Origin: an uncultured Pseudomonadota bacterium
Lineage (GTDB): Bacteria; Bdellovibrionota_B; Oligoflexia; Oligoflexales; CAIMVM01
NCBI GenBank assembly: GCA_903844895.1
Contig: CAIMVM010000198.1
Location: 1-53,973, forward strand
Direction of reading: 5' to 3'
DNA: 53,973 nt
Position 1 is the first letter of the stretch, and each line of letters starts with the position of its first letter. This document shows, in pieces, positions 1 through 9,700 of the stretch. The notes beneath the pieces are model-generated. The model searched no databases, was not told the origin of the DNA, and was given only the letters and a program-made list of their open reading frames with translations. The translations under genes and the position numbers were made by a program.

Positions 1-119
1 ATGAGAGGGAATGGTCATTTTTTTCTCCTAATCACGATGAAGGTTATCAGCCGTTGACAATTATGGGTTGTCTTAACATGCGGCTCGAATTACAACATAT
101 AGCCCTTACACTAAATTAA

Positions 120-1397
<1,278 letters not shown>

Positions 1398-1406
1398 ACG
1401 CAGAAT

Positions 1407-2432
1407 ATGAAATTTCTTTGGGTTTGTTTTTTTATATTTGGTTGTACCTGTCAAACAGAATCTCAGAAACTATCGGTTCTAAAGTCGGTGGATTTTGACG
1501 AAAAAGTCACCCAGGTAGTTCTTGAAATGATGACGCAGCAAAGCCACCCTTTTGGTTCAGAGAATCAAAGAAAAGTAGCTGAGGAACTTATTGCTCTGCT
1601 TCAGTCAGGAGGAATCGTCGTAGAAGAGCGTCCTTTTACTGCGAATACACCTAATCCAAATGAATTGACAAATAATACGGAGTCTTCCCCTCAGAAGGGG
1701 GAGGCGCCGCCCCTTACCATTTCTAAAAGCGGCAAAAACATTTTAGCCATATCCAAAGAAGATTTTGATAAACCCTGCATAGTAGCTATTGCAAGTCATT
1801 ATGATACGAAGCATTTAAGTGGCATAGAGTATGTCGGAGCTAATGACTCCGCCTCGTCAAGTGCGGCGCTTGTTGCCATTTTAAAGAGCATAGCGAGTCT
1901 TAAATGGAATTCTAACGCGTGCGGTATTCTAGGGATTTGGTTTGATGGAGAGGAATCTGTGTTACCAAATTGGACGGATGGTGAGCTCAATCATCCAGCC
2001 AGGATGAAAGATAACACTTATGGATCACGCCAATTAGCTTCAGAGCTTTCTGAGTGCGCTCCAGACTATTGTATCAATATAAAAGGGAGTCTTAAGTCTG
2101 TGAAGGCAGTAGTTCTTTTAGATATGATTGGTTCTCCTAATCTAAAATTATCATTGGATGCTGCAACTCATCCGGACTTAGAAAAAAAACTCTTGCTTGC
2201 GGCTGAGTTCCACCAGTTGACTCATGCGATAGGCGATCGAAAGGACTTGATTGATGATGATCATGTCGCGTTTAGGAAGCTTGGAATACCCACTATAAAT
2301 CTAATTGATTTCAACAACCTACAGCACTGGCACCAGCCCTCGGATACCCTTTCTGAGATTTCCCAAAAAAGTATTAAAGAAGCTATGATTCTTGCTAGTT
2401 CAGTAGCCTTCTTGGTGGCCAGTCAACCTTGA
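1407..2432 (+). CDS. M28-family metallohydrolase, glutaminyl-peptide cyclotransferase-like lipoprotein
   Basis: Predicted zinc enzyme of the M28/glutaminyl cyclase fold, 341 residues. The N-terminus is a short hydrophobic stretch ending in IFGC, a plausible lipobox with Cys13 as the lipidated residue, so the protein should be exported and membrane-anchored. Visible metal and active-site motifs are SHYDTK (130-135), GANDSASS (145-152), FDGEES (179-184), LLDMIGSP (237-244), DDDHVAFRKLGIPTINLID (283-301) and HWHQPSDT (307-314). By analogy with glutaminyl cyclases, Asp147, Glu183 and His309 would bind zinc. Such enzymes form N-terminal pyroglutamate; an aminopeptidase role cannot be excluded. It lies 9 bases after eno and 50 bases before a STAS gene. 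The start has only a weak ribosome site. Confidence 0.8.
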   Translation: MKFLWVCFFIFGCTCQTESQKLSVLKSVDFDEKVTQVVLEMMTQQSHPFGSENQRKVAEELIALLQSGGIVVEERPFTANTPNPNELTNNTESSPQKGEAPPLTISKSGKNILAISKEDFDKPCIVAIASHYDTKHLSGIEYVGANDSASSSAALVAILKSIASLKWNSNACGILGIWFDGEESVLPNWTDGELNHPARMKDNTYGSRQLASELSECAPDYCINIKGSLKSVKAVVLLDMIGSPNLKLSLDAATHPDLEKKLLLAAEFHQLTHAIGDRKDLIDDDHVAFRKLGIPTINLIDFNNLQHWHQPSDTLSEISQKSIKEAMILASSVAFLVASQP

Positions 2433-2455
2433 GATTGCCATTCATTCTCCGATCA
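2429..2455 (+). promoter_or_regulatory. Weak sigma-28-like promoter candidate before STAS-cheA-cheW
   Basis: TTGAGATT (2429-2436), 11 bases, TCCGATCA (2448-2455). Compared with the flagellar sigma consensus TAAAGTTT-N11-GCCGATAA the match is 5/8 and 6/8 with correct spacing. The -35 core is poor, so this is only a candidate. It is listed because two much better copies of the same element precede other signalling genes in the window. Confidence 0.25.
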
Positions 2456-2482
2456 GTGAGAGTGGAGGATGAAAAGCAAGAC

Positions 2483-2995
2483 ATGACTACCAAAAAGACA
2501 ATTGAATTTTCTTCTCTTGTAGTTGAAATTTCGACATTTGAAGACAAGTCAAAATACACTTTTAAAGGGGCCCTTGATGACAAAATTAGGGAGCACGACA
2601 TTCCTCGCGCCCAAAACAAAGATGTAATTTTTGACCTGAGCCAGATTCAAAGAATTTCCTCAACGGGTATTAGGGAATGGATTAAAATAGTTTCTGCCTT
2701 TAAAAATACAAAATCGCTCATTTTTGAAAAATGCTCAGTAATTATGGTCGACCAGTTTAATATGGTACCTGAGACTATAGGCACTGCCCAGATTGAGTCT
2801 TTTTATGCCCCATACTTTCATGAGGCAACAGGGAAAGAAATCATTTGTCTTATCAAAGTAGACTTTCACGGCCCTTTTTTGGCTAAGAGAGAAGCGCCCC
2901 CTATGGTCAACGAAGCGACGGGCGATGCGCTTGAATTTGATGCACTGGAAGACAGCTATTTTTCATTTCTAAAACATGCCAATCGAGGAAGCTGA
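2483..2995 (+). CDS. STAS-domain protein (paralogue lacking the zinc ribbon)
   Basis: 170-residue protein with an anti-sigma-factor-antagonist-like STAS domain. The beta-strand/turn VIFDLSQIQRISSTGIREW (48-66) is the characteristic region, with Ser60 at the place of the usual phosphorylatable serine. It is clearly paralogous to the protein at 34086-34568: matching segments are STGIREW/SCGVRAW, QFNMVP/QVNMIP and the acidic tail before a final SFLK/GFLQ. The two CxxC pairs of that paralogue are absent here. The ATG at 2483 is preferred over a TTG at 2429 that would overlap the upstream stop. It ends 5 bases before cheA, so it is probably translated and regulated with the chemotaxis kinase. Partner and output are unknown. 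Confidence 0.75.
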   Translation: MTTKKTIEFSSLVVEISTFEDKSKYTFKGALDDKIREHDIPRAQNKDVIFDLSQIQRISSTGIREWIKIVSAFKNTKSLIFEKCSVIMVDQFNMVPETIGTAQIESFYAPYFHEATGKEIICLIKVDFHGPFLAKREAPPMVNEATGDALEFDALEDSYFSFLKHANRGS

Positions 2996-3000
2996 ATCTC

Positions 3001-5646
3001 ATGGACAAAGACTCACAAATGAAGCTTATTGAACTAATTAAAACGGAAATGCCGGAGCTGCACAAGGCTCTAAAAAACTTGGTTAAGTCCGGTTCCTATG
3101 AAGATTTGCCAGCAGAGCTTATTGAAAATATTTCGGCCTTCCATAAACCCTACTGCGATTTTGTTGCTTGGATGCTTGACAAAAATAGAAATGAAGATGG
3201 ATTTACTTTAAAGATTAAAGACGCCCAATCCCAACTAGATTCGCAACTTAGTAGTGGTTTGTTGTCTAATCAAGTGAATATAGAGAGCTCTCATACCGAT
3301 GAAATTTCATCAAACGACTCAGATTTTGACCTAATGGAAGGTGAAGGCAGCTTTGCCAGTGAAGATCCGCTCAAAAGTGTTGACGAGTTGGTAGAGGCTA
3401 TGGAAGTTGAATCCATTGAAAACGCACCTTCAGGTGAAATCGACGATGACGAAGCTATGCGCCTTCTCGCTTCGATGGATGAGCCATTAGTGGAAGAGAA
3501 AAGTCAGGAAATCGATGACGATGAAGCAGCCAGGCTTTTGGCAGACATGGATGCGCCTGTGTCCGCCAACTCTGAAATTGACGACGACGAAGCGATGAGG
3601 CTTCTCAATGAAATGGATTCACCAAGCCAGCCCGAAGCTAATGCGACCAAGGTTTTGGCTGAATCTTTAAAAAGCAAAAAAGACTTCTCCCAAACTAATG
3701 CTGACGAAGAAGCTCTAGAGCTCCTGTCCGCGTTGGGGGGTGATGAAAGCAATTTAGGCGCTGAGTCAAAAAGAACGCCAGTAAATGTATCAATTCCCGT
3801 TGTTTCCCCCAAGGAAACGCGAAAAGAGTCCGCTGAACATGAAGAACATGAAGAAGAAATTGAAGAATTTAGTGGTTCTGAATTCGCAAGTGATCCCGAA
3901 ATGATGAACGACTTTCTGTCGAATGCTGATGATTTAATGGAAAATCTTGATACACAAATTCTTGCTCTTGAACAAAATCCTACAAGTAAAAACGTGATTG
4001 AAGAAATATTTAGAGCCGCTCATACCTTAAAGGGCGCTGCAGGAATGTTTGGATTTAAAGCTCTCGAAAGAGTTATGCACCGTCTAGAGAACTATTTTGA
4101 CTTAGTTCGCAAGGGTAAATCCGTTGCAAATCCCGATACTATCGACGTCGTATTTCAAGCCATGGATGTGATGAGAAAGCTTTTAGATGGGGTAAGAAAT
4201 AATCGTCCTTCCGGGGTTCTAACAAGTCAACTAATCACCAAGCTAAACAAGGTATGTGCGGGGACATACACGCGTGATGCAAGTATTCCTGAAGTCCAAA
4301 ATGGTGAAAATTCTGGGCAGAAAAAAGAAAGTCGCACTGAGCATAAAGCAGAGTTGCCAACTGGAGGCGCCGAACCAGCAGCGAAACAACAAGAAAGTTC
4401 TACAATAAAGGTAGATATTGAGAGACTTGATGCTTTGGTGAACTTGGTGGGTGAGCTTGTAATTGACCGTGGTAGATTTGTTAATATCGAAGAGGATATA
4501 CGGGTAAAGACCAAAGAGCATGGCATAACAGCGAAAATGTCAGAAACGGTGCAATTATTCGGGCGTCACATGAATGAAATACAAGACATCATCATGAAAG
4601 TACGAATGGTTCCTATTGGAAACACGTTCAACAAATTTACTAGAATAGTTAGAGATATTTCGCGTCAGCTTGGTAAAGAAATTGAATTGACGATAATTGG
4701 AGAGGAAACTGAACTTGATAAGACACTCGTCGAACAACTAGGTGATCCTTTGGTCCATTTGATTCGAAATGCTTGTGATCATGGTTGTGAAACTCAAGCT
4801 GAACGACAAAAAAATGGAAAGCAAGGGAAGGCCTCCATAGAACTTTCTGCAAGGCAAGAAGGCAATCAAATTATAATTTCCATTACGGATGATGGAAAAG
4901 GCATGGACAGCGCGCGAATAAAAGCTAAAGCCGTCGAAAAAGGGATTATAAAAGAAGACGCCAATCTGTCACCTAAGGAATGCCTAAATCTTATCTTTGA
5001 AGCAGGATTCTCTACTGTAGAAAATGTAACCAATCTCTCTGGAAGAGGCGTCGGGATGGATGTCGTAAAACGACAGATCTCTAAGCTAAAGGGCAATATC
5101 GATATTCAAAGTGCAGTTGGAAAAGGAAGTACGATTACCATAAATCTTCCATTAACACTTGCTATCGTCCAAAGTCTTTTAGTAAAAAGTGAGTCTGACG
5201 TCTTTGCGATACCTTTGAGTACAGTAGTCGAATCTATTCGTATTCACCCCAGTGAAATTCAGCATATCGGCAACTCAGAGGTTATCAAACGCCGTGATTC
5301 CATATTGCCTCTTGTCTACCTTAACAAAGTTTTGGACCTAGATCATAAAGATAAAAAGATCTGGTATAAGTTCAATCCAATTGAGAACAATCTGGAACGC
5401 AACAAGCGTCACAAAAGATTATTTGTAGTGGTTATTGGAACTGGCGACAAGAAATTTGGAATTGTCGTTGACCACCTCTTAAATCAGCAAGAAATGGTAA
5501 TCAAGCCCATGGGGGCTCTTTTAAGACAGATTCCTTGCGTCGCCGGCGGGGCTATCTTGGGCAATGGTGAGGCAGTTCTGGTACTAGACATGGCTGAGGT
5601 TGAGTCTTTTGTGAGACAGCAAGGTCGTCAAAACATAGCAGCATAG
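3001..5646 (+). CDS. cheA: Chemotaxis histidine kinase CheA with an N-terminal acidic repeat extension
   Basis: Cytoplasmic autokinase that signals from chemoreceptor arrays, 881 residues against about 650-700 for typical CheA. Order: a novel N-terminal part (1-290) with near-identical repeats EIDDDEAMRLLASMD (146-160), EIDDDEAARLLADMD (170-184), EIDDDEAMRLLNEMD (192-206) and a weaker fourth copy (about 233-246); then an Hpt domain with phospho-acceptor His341 in HTLKGAAGMFG; a short linker (about 400-466) with no room for a normal P2 response-regulator-binding domain; dimerisation domain (about 467-530); ATPase with N box HLIRNACDHG (586-595) and DDGKGMD (630-636); and a CheW-like coupling domain (about 720-870). 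The ATG at 3001 has GAGGA at 2985-2989. It is flanked by STAS and cheW genes in one operon. Confidence 0.95.
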   Translation: MDKDSQMKLIELIKTEMPELHKALKNLVKSGSYEDLPAELIENISAFHKPYCDFVAWMLDKNRNEDGFTLKIKDAQSQLDSQLSSGLLSNQVNIESSHTDEISSNDSDFDLMEGEGSFASEDPLKSVDELVEAMEVESIENAPSGEIDDDEAMRLLASMDEPLVEEKSQEIDDDEAARLLADMDAPVSANSEIDDDEAMRLLNEMDSPSQPEANATKVLAESLKSKKDFSQTNADEEALELLSALGGDESNLGAESKRTPVNVSIPVVSPKETRKESAEHEEHEEEIEEFSGSEFASDPEMMNDFLSNADDLMENLDTQILALEQNPTSKNVIEEIFRAAHTLKGAAGMFGFKALERVMHRLENYFDLVRKGKSVANPDTIDVVFQAMDVMRKLLDGVRNNRPSGVLTSQLITKLNKVCAGTYTRDASIPEVQNGENSGQKKESRTEHKAELPTGGAEPAAKQQESSTIKVDIERLDALVNLVGELVIDRGRFVNIEEDIRVKTKEHGITAKMSETVQLFGRHMNEIQDIIMKVRMVPIGNTFNKFTRIVRDISRQLGKEIELTIIGEETELDKTLVEQLGDPLVHLIRNACDHGCETQAERQKNGKQGKASIELSARQEGNQIIISITDDGKGMDSARIKAKAVEKGIIKEDANLSPKECLNLIFEAGFSTVENVTNLSGRGVGMDVVKRQISKLKGNIDIQSAVGKGSTITINLPLTLAIVQSLLVKSESDVFAIPLSTVVESIRIHPSEIQHIGNSEVIKRRDSILPLVYLNKVLDLDHKDKKIWYKFNPIENNLERNKRHKRLFVVVIGTGDKKFGIVVDHLLNQQEMVIKPMGALLRQIPCVAGGAILGNGEAVLVLDMAEVESFVRQQGRQNIAA
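3436..3738 (+). repeat. Degenerate in-frame repeats encoding an acidic helical motif in CheA
   Basis: Three near-identical 15-codon units at 3436-3480, 3508-3552 and 3574-3618, and a diverged fourth at about 3697-3738. Each encodes a run of aspartates followed by EAxRLLxxMD. The copies differ at many synonymous positions, which suggests the peptide rather than the DNA is under selection. Role unknown; a docking helix for a partner protein is an inference. Confidence 0.85.
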
Positions 5647-5656
5647 GAGATCTAAC

Positions 5657-6220
5657 ATGGAATATTTGGCGAATTCAATGACGGAAGAGTTAGGGTTTTT
5701 CTCTCCTAGAGGAAGTTTAGATGGTGAGCTCGAGGGTGACTTTACAGAAAAAGAAAGGTTTATTGGGTTTAAGATAACAGATGAAATCTTCTATCTTCCA
5801 ATTTCCAATGTCTCTGAAATTATTATGCTGGTACCCATAACTTATGTACCCAGAAGTATGGAATTCATTGAAGGAATTATCAATGTTCGCGGAACTATAA
5901 TTCCTACCATAAATTTGCGCAAGATGATGGGATATAGTCGAACGGAAGCAAGCATGTCATCAAGAATCATAATCGTGAAAACAGAAAAAGCTTATGCCGG
6001 CTTGCTTGTCGATGGAATCACAGTGGTAGCATCATTTTCACCATCGGAAATCGAAATTCAAGCCCTACCCACAAAAAATCCAAATATCGATATTATCACT
6101 CGTGTAACCAAAGTTGAGGGCAAAATAAGCGGGATTCTGGACAGCTCTAAAATACTAGATTGTGCCAGCTATGAAAGAAACAAAAACGCCTCAGAGATTT
6201 CTGAAAAAGCTGCTTCCTGA
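5657..6220 (+). CDS. cheW: Chemotaxis coupling protein CheW
   Basis: Adaptor that links CheA to chemoreceptors, 187 residues. A nonconserved acidic leader of about 30 residues precedes a complete CheW fold: RFIGFKITDEIFYLPISNVSE, then PRSMEFIEGIINVRGTIIP with the GIINVRG signature, VKTEKAYAGLLVDGI and a final KISGILDSSKIL. The AGGAGA Shine-Dalgarno at 5645-5650 overlaps the end of cheA and sits 6 bases before the ATG, so the two genes are translationally linked. It is the last gene of the operon. A single-domain CheW is the simplest reading; a CheV is excluded because there is no receiver domain. Confidence 0.93.
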   Translation: MEYLANSMTEELGFFSPRGSLDGELEGDFTEKERFIGFKITDEIFYLPISNVSEIIMLVPITYVPRSMEFIEGIINVRGTIIPTINLRKMMGYSRTEASMSSRIIIVKTEKAYAGLLVDGITVVASFSPSEIEIQALPTKNPNIDIITRVTKVEGKISGILDSSKILDCASYERNKNASEISEKAAS

Positions 6221-6748
6221 AATAGGTTCTAAAATCCGTCACGATCCGACTCTAAAGAGCAACTTTACGCCGAGCTAGTTATAATGCTATAGGCAGGGTT
6301 TCCAGGAGCCAACGTAGAGTGGGCTCAAGGATCTTAAGTGGAATCCCTCTCCTTTTCCCAGTAGAGTGCCGCCAGGCTAACTAGAAGCGCTATGTCATTT
6401 TCTGATACCCAAAAAAATCAGCTTGAAATCTATCGAGCGTTTGCTCTAGAAAGAAGCAGCAGACCTTACAAAATATAAAATGTAGTGCCCCAGTAAAAAC
6501 TTAACAGCATGATATTATTTGCTTTTGAATCTTTTACTGTCGAAGTTGAGAGTCCGACGGCCTGCCCTTAGTCGATATCCGGATGACTCTAATCTTCGTT
6601 GTAACTTCAGAACATTTTTGGTTCTCTTTCGCAAATGATCTTTGTCTATCAAACTATAGAGATTCGCACTAGGTCCCTGCCCACACAAAAGTCGGAAGAA
6701 CTGAAAAAAAGGATTTTGGTACCTCATGGCCAGAGAGCTTCTCAGAAT
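6221..6748. other. 528-base gene-free spacer between convergent cheW and TPR genes
   Basis: No convincing gene. It holds a TATAAT hexamer at 6280-6285 without a good -35 box, an inverted repeat GAGCC/GGCTC (6306-6310 and 6322-6326) that could be part of a cheW transcript end, and a 28-codon ATG frame at 6392-6478 with no Shine-Dalgarno. A longer antisense frame at 6515-6727 has no recognisable features. The length is unusual for a convergent junction in this otherwise compact window. Confidence 0.5.
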
Positions 6749-9700
6749 CTATTGCGCAATCTCCATTGCTGCTGGACTATCAGGGGAGGCATCAAGTTGA
6801 AGAACAAATTTGAAAAGAGGCTGAAAGAACCGGGATGACTTGAAAAGTTCGTGTAGGGATATTCCTTCAGACTCTATAAGATTAAGCCCTGTTAAATATT
6901 CTAAAAGTCCCACAATATCTAAAGTTTCTGCGGCCGATATTCTATAAAGATGTGATTGCATAGCGAAGTACGTCTTCAAAAAGTCACTTTGACGAAACGT
7001 GCCCATTTCCTTTAAATGAAAGGATATCTTTTTAAAATCGATTCTTTCTAGAAATTCACCTAGCTCTCTATTATTGCAAATTGTTGCCGCCAGGACATCT
7101 CTAGTTATCTTCTTGTCAGATAAAAAGTCGATCAAAAGTTTCACAATAGGCCAAAGCTCTTTAATAGGATCGAGTAAAAAATAGATTTGAAACTTAGTTT
7201 TAATCTCCCAGAATTTAATCAATAGACCATGAAAAAGATGACTTGGAGGCATTTTGTGGTAGTAGCCTTCATCAAAGATAATTTGTCGGGACTTAACATC
7301 AAAGTAAATATTCTTCCCCAAATCTGGAAGACTTGCAAAAGACAACTGGCGGTTGTCAAATCTTTCCCTTACAACTGAAATACCCGAGCGGACGATAATG
7401 GGGGAATTCCAAGTGAGTGGGACGAGACTATGGTTGAAGCTATCAAGGCTTATGCCCATATGGCTAGTAATTTGATTTACTGCCAGTCGTTCTCTATATA
7501 CAAGAGACAAAAAGTGATTAAGCTCCATAAAAATCTTAGCCATCGGACCAACAAGAGAAGGTGAAAGTTGATTCTCTGGATATCGAGCCCCTACACTAAT
7601 CGGGTAATTGGCGGAGTTTCTATTTCGCCAAACGGGCATATGCCAGTCTTTTAGGCGCTCGATTTGGCCTGTTAGTACGGCCACAACTTGCACAGAAACA
7701 TGATGGTCTAAGCTATTGGAAAACTTTTGATTCCATAGCTCCGAAAGGTCTTGAGGGCGTAGCAGATTGCTTCGCGCAAGCTCACGCCAATTACTTGCAC
7801 TTATACTTGGACGACTTTCGATAGAAGTAGCTTCGAGATCTTCACCAATAGCTATCGAGCCATCGTTTGAGGCTTCAAGTCTGGCAGGGCTAGCCCCTAA
7901 TATTTTGGTATTCTCGTTCACTTGAAAATTTAAAGCTGCGCGCCCCACCTCGCCTACTGTTTTTGAACTATCTGAATCACCTACCATCACGTCTTCGGAT
8001 TTGGACTCAACCTGCTGGGTGTGTACTAATCGGGAATCTGCACCAGTTGCACTGTTGTTTTCTTTCGATTGTGGTTCTACTATACCTAGATAGGAGTTGA
8101 GTCGTTCTAACGCTTCCTTGGAGAGGTCGGTTTGCAGGGCAGAAGTCTGAAGTATAGAATATATACGCCCTGCTAGATCCTTGCACGCTGAGGTTTCTTG
8201 TAGACGGCTATAAGCTTCACAGATAACCATTTGGCTTTCAATGGGATCCTGGTAAGTGAAGGTTTCTAAGCGATGTAATAGTGAAACACTAGTGGTTCTA
8301 TTTGCGCGGTCCAAGGCAGCAATTTTGAGGAAACTATAAGTTTTTTCATCATCCGCCAAATCATCGAGGGCCTCCATTAGATATTTAAAAATAATGTCGA
8401 CATCAGCCAGTTCGCAATTCCTAGTGCTTTGAATGACTCGGTGGAATGAAGCTCTTATAGGCGCAAACTGCCTTACATTAAAGAACGACATTCGCCTCAA
8501 ATGAGGTTCTGTGGCTCGCATGTCCTGGTGAATTATGGCCTCCACCACATTCTGAACTCCTTGCCAAATAAAGGAGGGTGAAAGCGTATCTAGCGTTTCA
8601 AAAAAACGAGTAAAACTGATAGTTTGGTCCCCGAAAACCTTGCCCGTGTTCAAAAAATCTATAGCTATATCGATTATCTTTCTAGGGTTTCGTGAAATTA
8701 CAGCTTTGAGAAGAAACGTATATTTTTGAGAGGGGTCGAGGATTGCCTTGGATAGATAAATTCGAATGGTATTCTCATCCAAACCATCAGCCAAAAAAGC
8801 TATTTTGGTTAGTATGCTTTCTGATTCGCTGCCCGTAATGATGTTGTCTAGGCTGGCGAATGTGTTGGCTAAATCCTCAATCGAATGAGACATAAGATCT
8901 AATAGTAGCAGTAAAGCAAACTGCTTTTCTTCTGACAAAAGTAAGGGGATCCAATACTTCAAATAGAAGTATATTTGACTTTCAAATTCAGGGATTTTTG
9001 AAATGCGTGACGCCTTATGAACTCCATACCACTCCGAGGCCAATGGAGCGCCAAACAACTGGTTAATAATGGCAATTTCAAGGGGCGTTGGTGAGTATGT
9101 AGTAGGCAGATTGATGGCGCTGACAATATATTCAGACTTTTGCTGCAGATCTAAAGCATTCTGCGCCATGACGCCAAAATAGAGCCTGAGGTGACTCGGA
9201 TTAGTCCTTAGAACTTCTTCAGTTCGGTAAGGCTCTAAATTCGGAATTTCGCCACTATGTAATACTATCAATAGGAAATCCAATAACTCAAAGTCAGACA
9301 CTCGGTTCTTGAGTTTTTCAATGGCTTCGAAACAGACTTGCAAAGGGTCTTCGCCGTTACAAACAAACCAATGAAATGCTGCTTTCATTTCGTCCCAATG
9401 GCGTTCCTCTATCAAAAATTCGGTAATGCTATCAAAAAGCCTTTTCCGCCTAAGGGGACCAACATCGATTTCATTTACAGTTTTCCAAAGTTTTAGCGTG
9501 CAAATTGCATTCTTATTCCGCTGATGAGTGTGCAAGCGATGCTGTATTAGGTCATAGTTACCATGATTAAGTTCAGTGGCCTGTATAGCCCATTGGTCTA
9601 GTATTTCAGATTCGATGAAATAGTTGTTTTCTATGCATTCGCGCACAATTTCCATCCGCTCAGAAAATCCCAGTTCAACCCATCTCATACATAGGTTTCC

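Noticed and set aside
1-57. Short open frame at the left edge as the end of an upstream gene
   Set aside because: Eighteen codons only, no context; cannot be told from chance.
54-59. TTGACA hexamer upstream of eno as a -35 box
   Set aside because: No -10 hexamer lies 16-18 bases after it; the nearest TAACAT-like site is only 14 bases away.
6371-6382. GCCAGGCTAACT shared with 20963-20974 as a dispersed repeat
   Set aside because: Only 12 bases, two copies, no flanking similarity; plausible by chance in 54 kb.
6515-6727. 70-codon antisense frame in the spacer after cheW
   Set aside because: No ribosome site, no recognisable motif, very basic and irregular composition.
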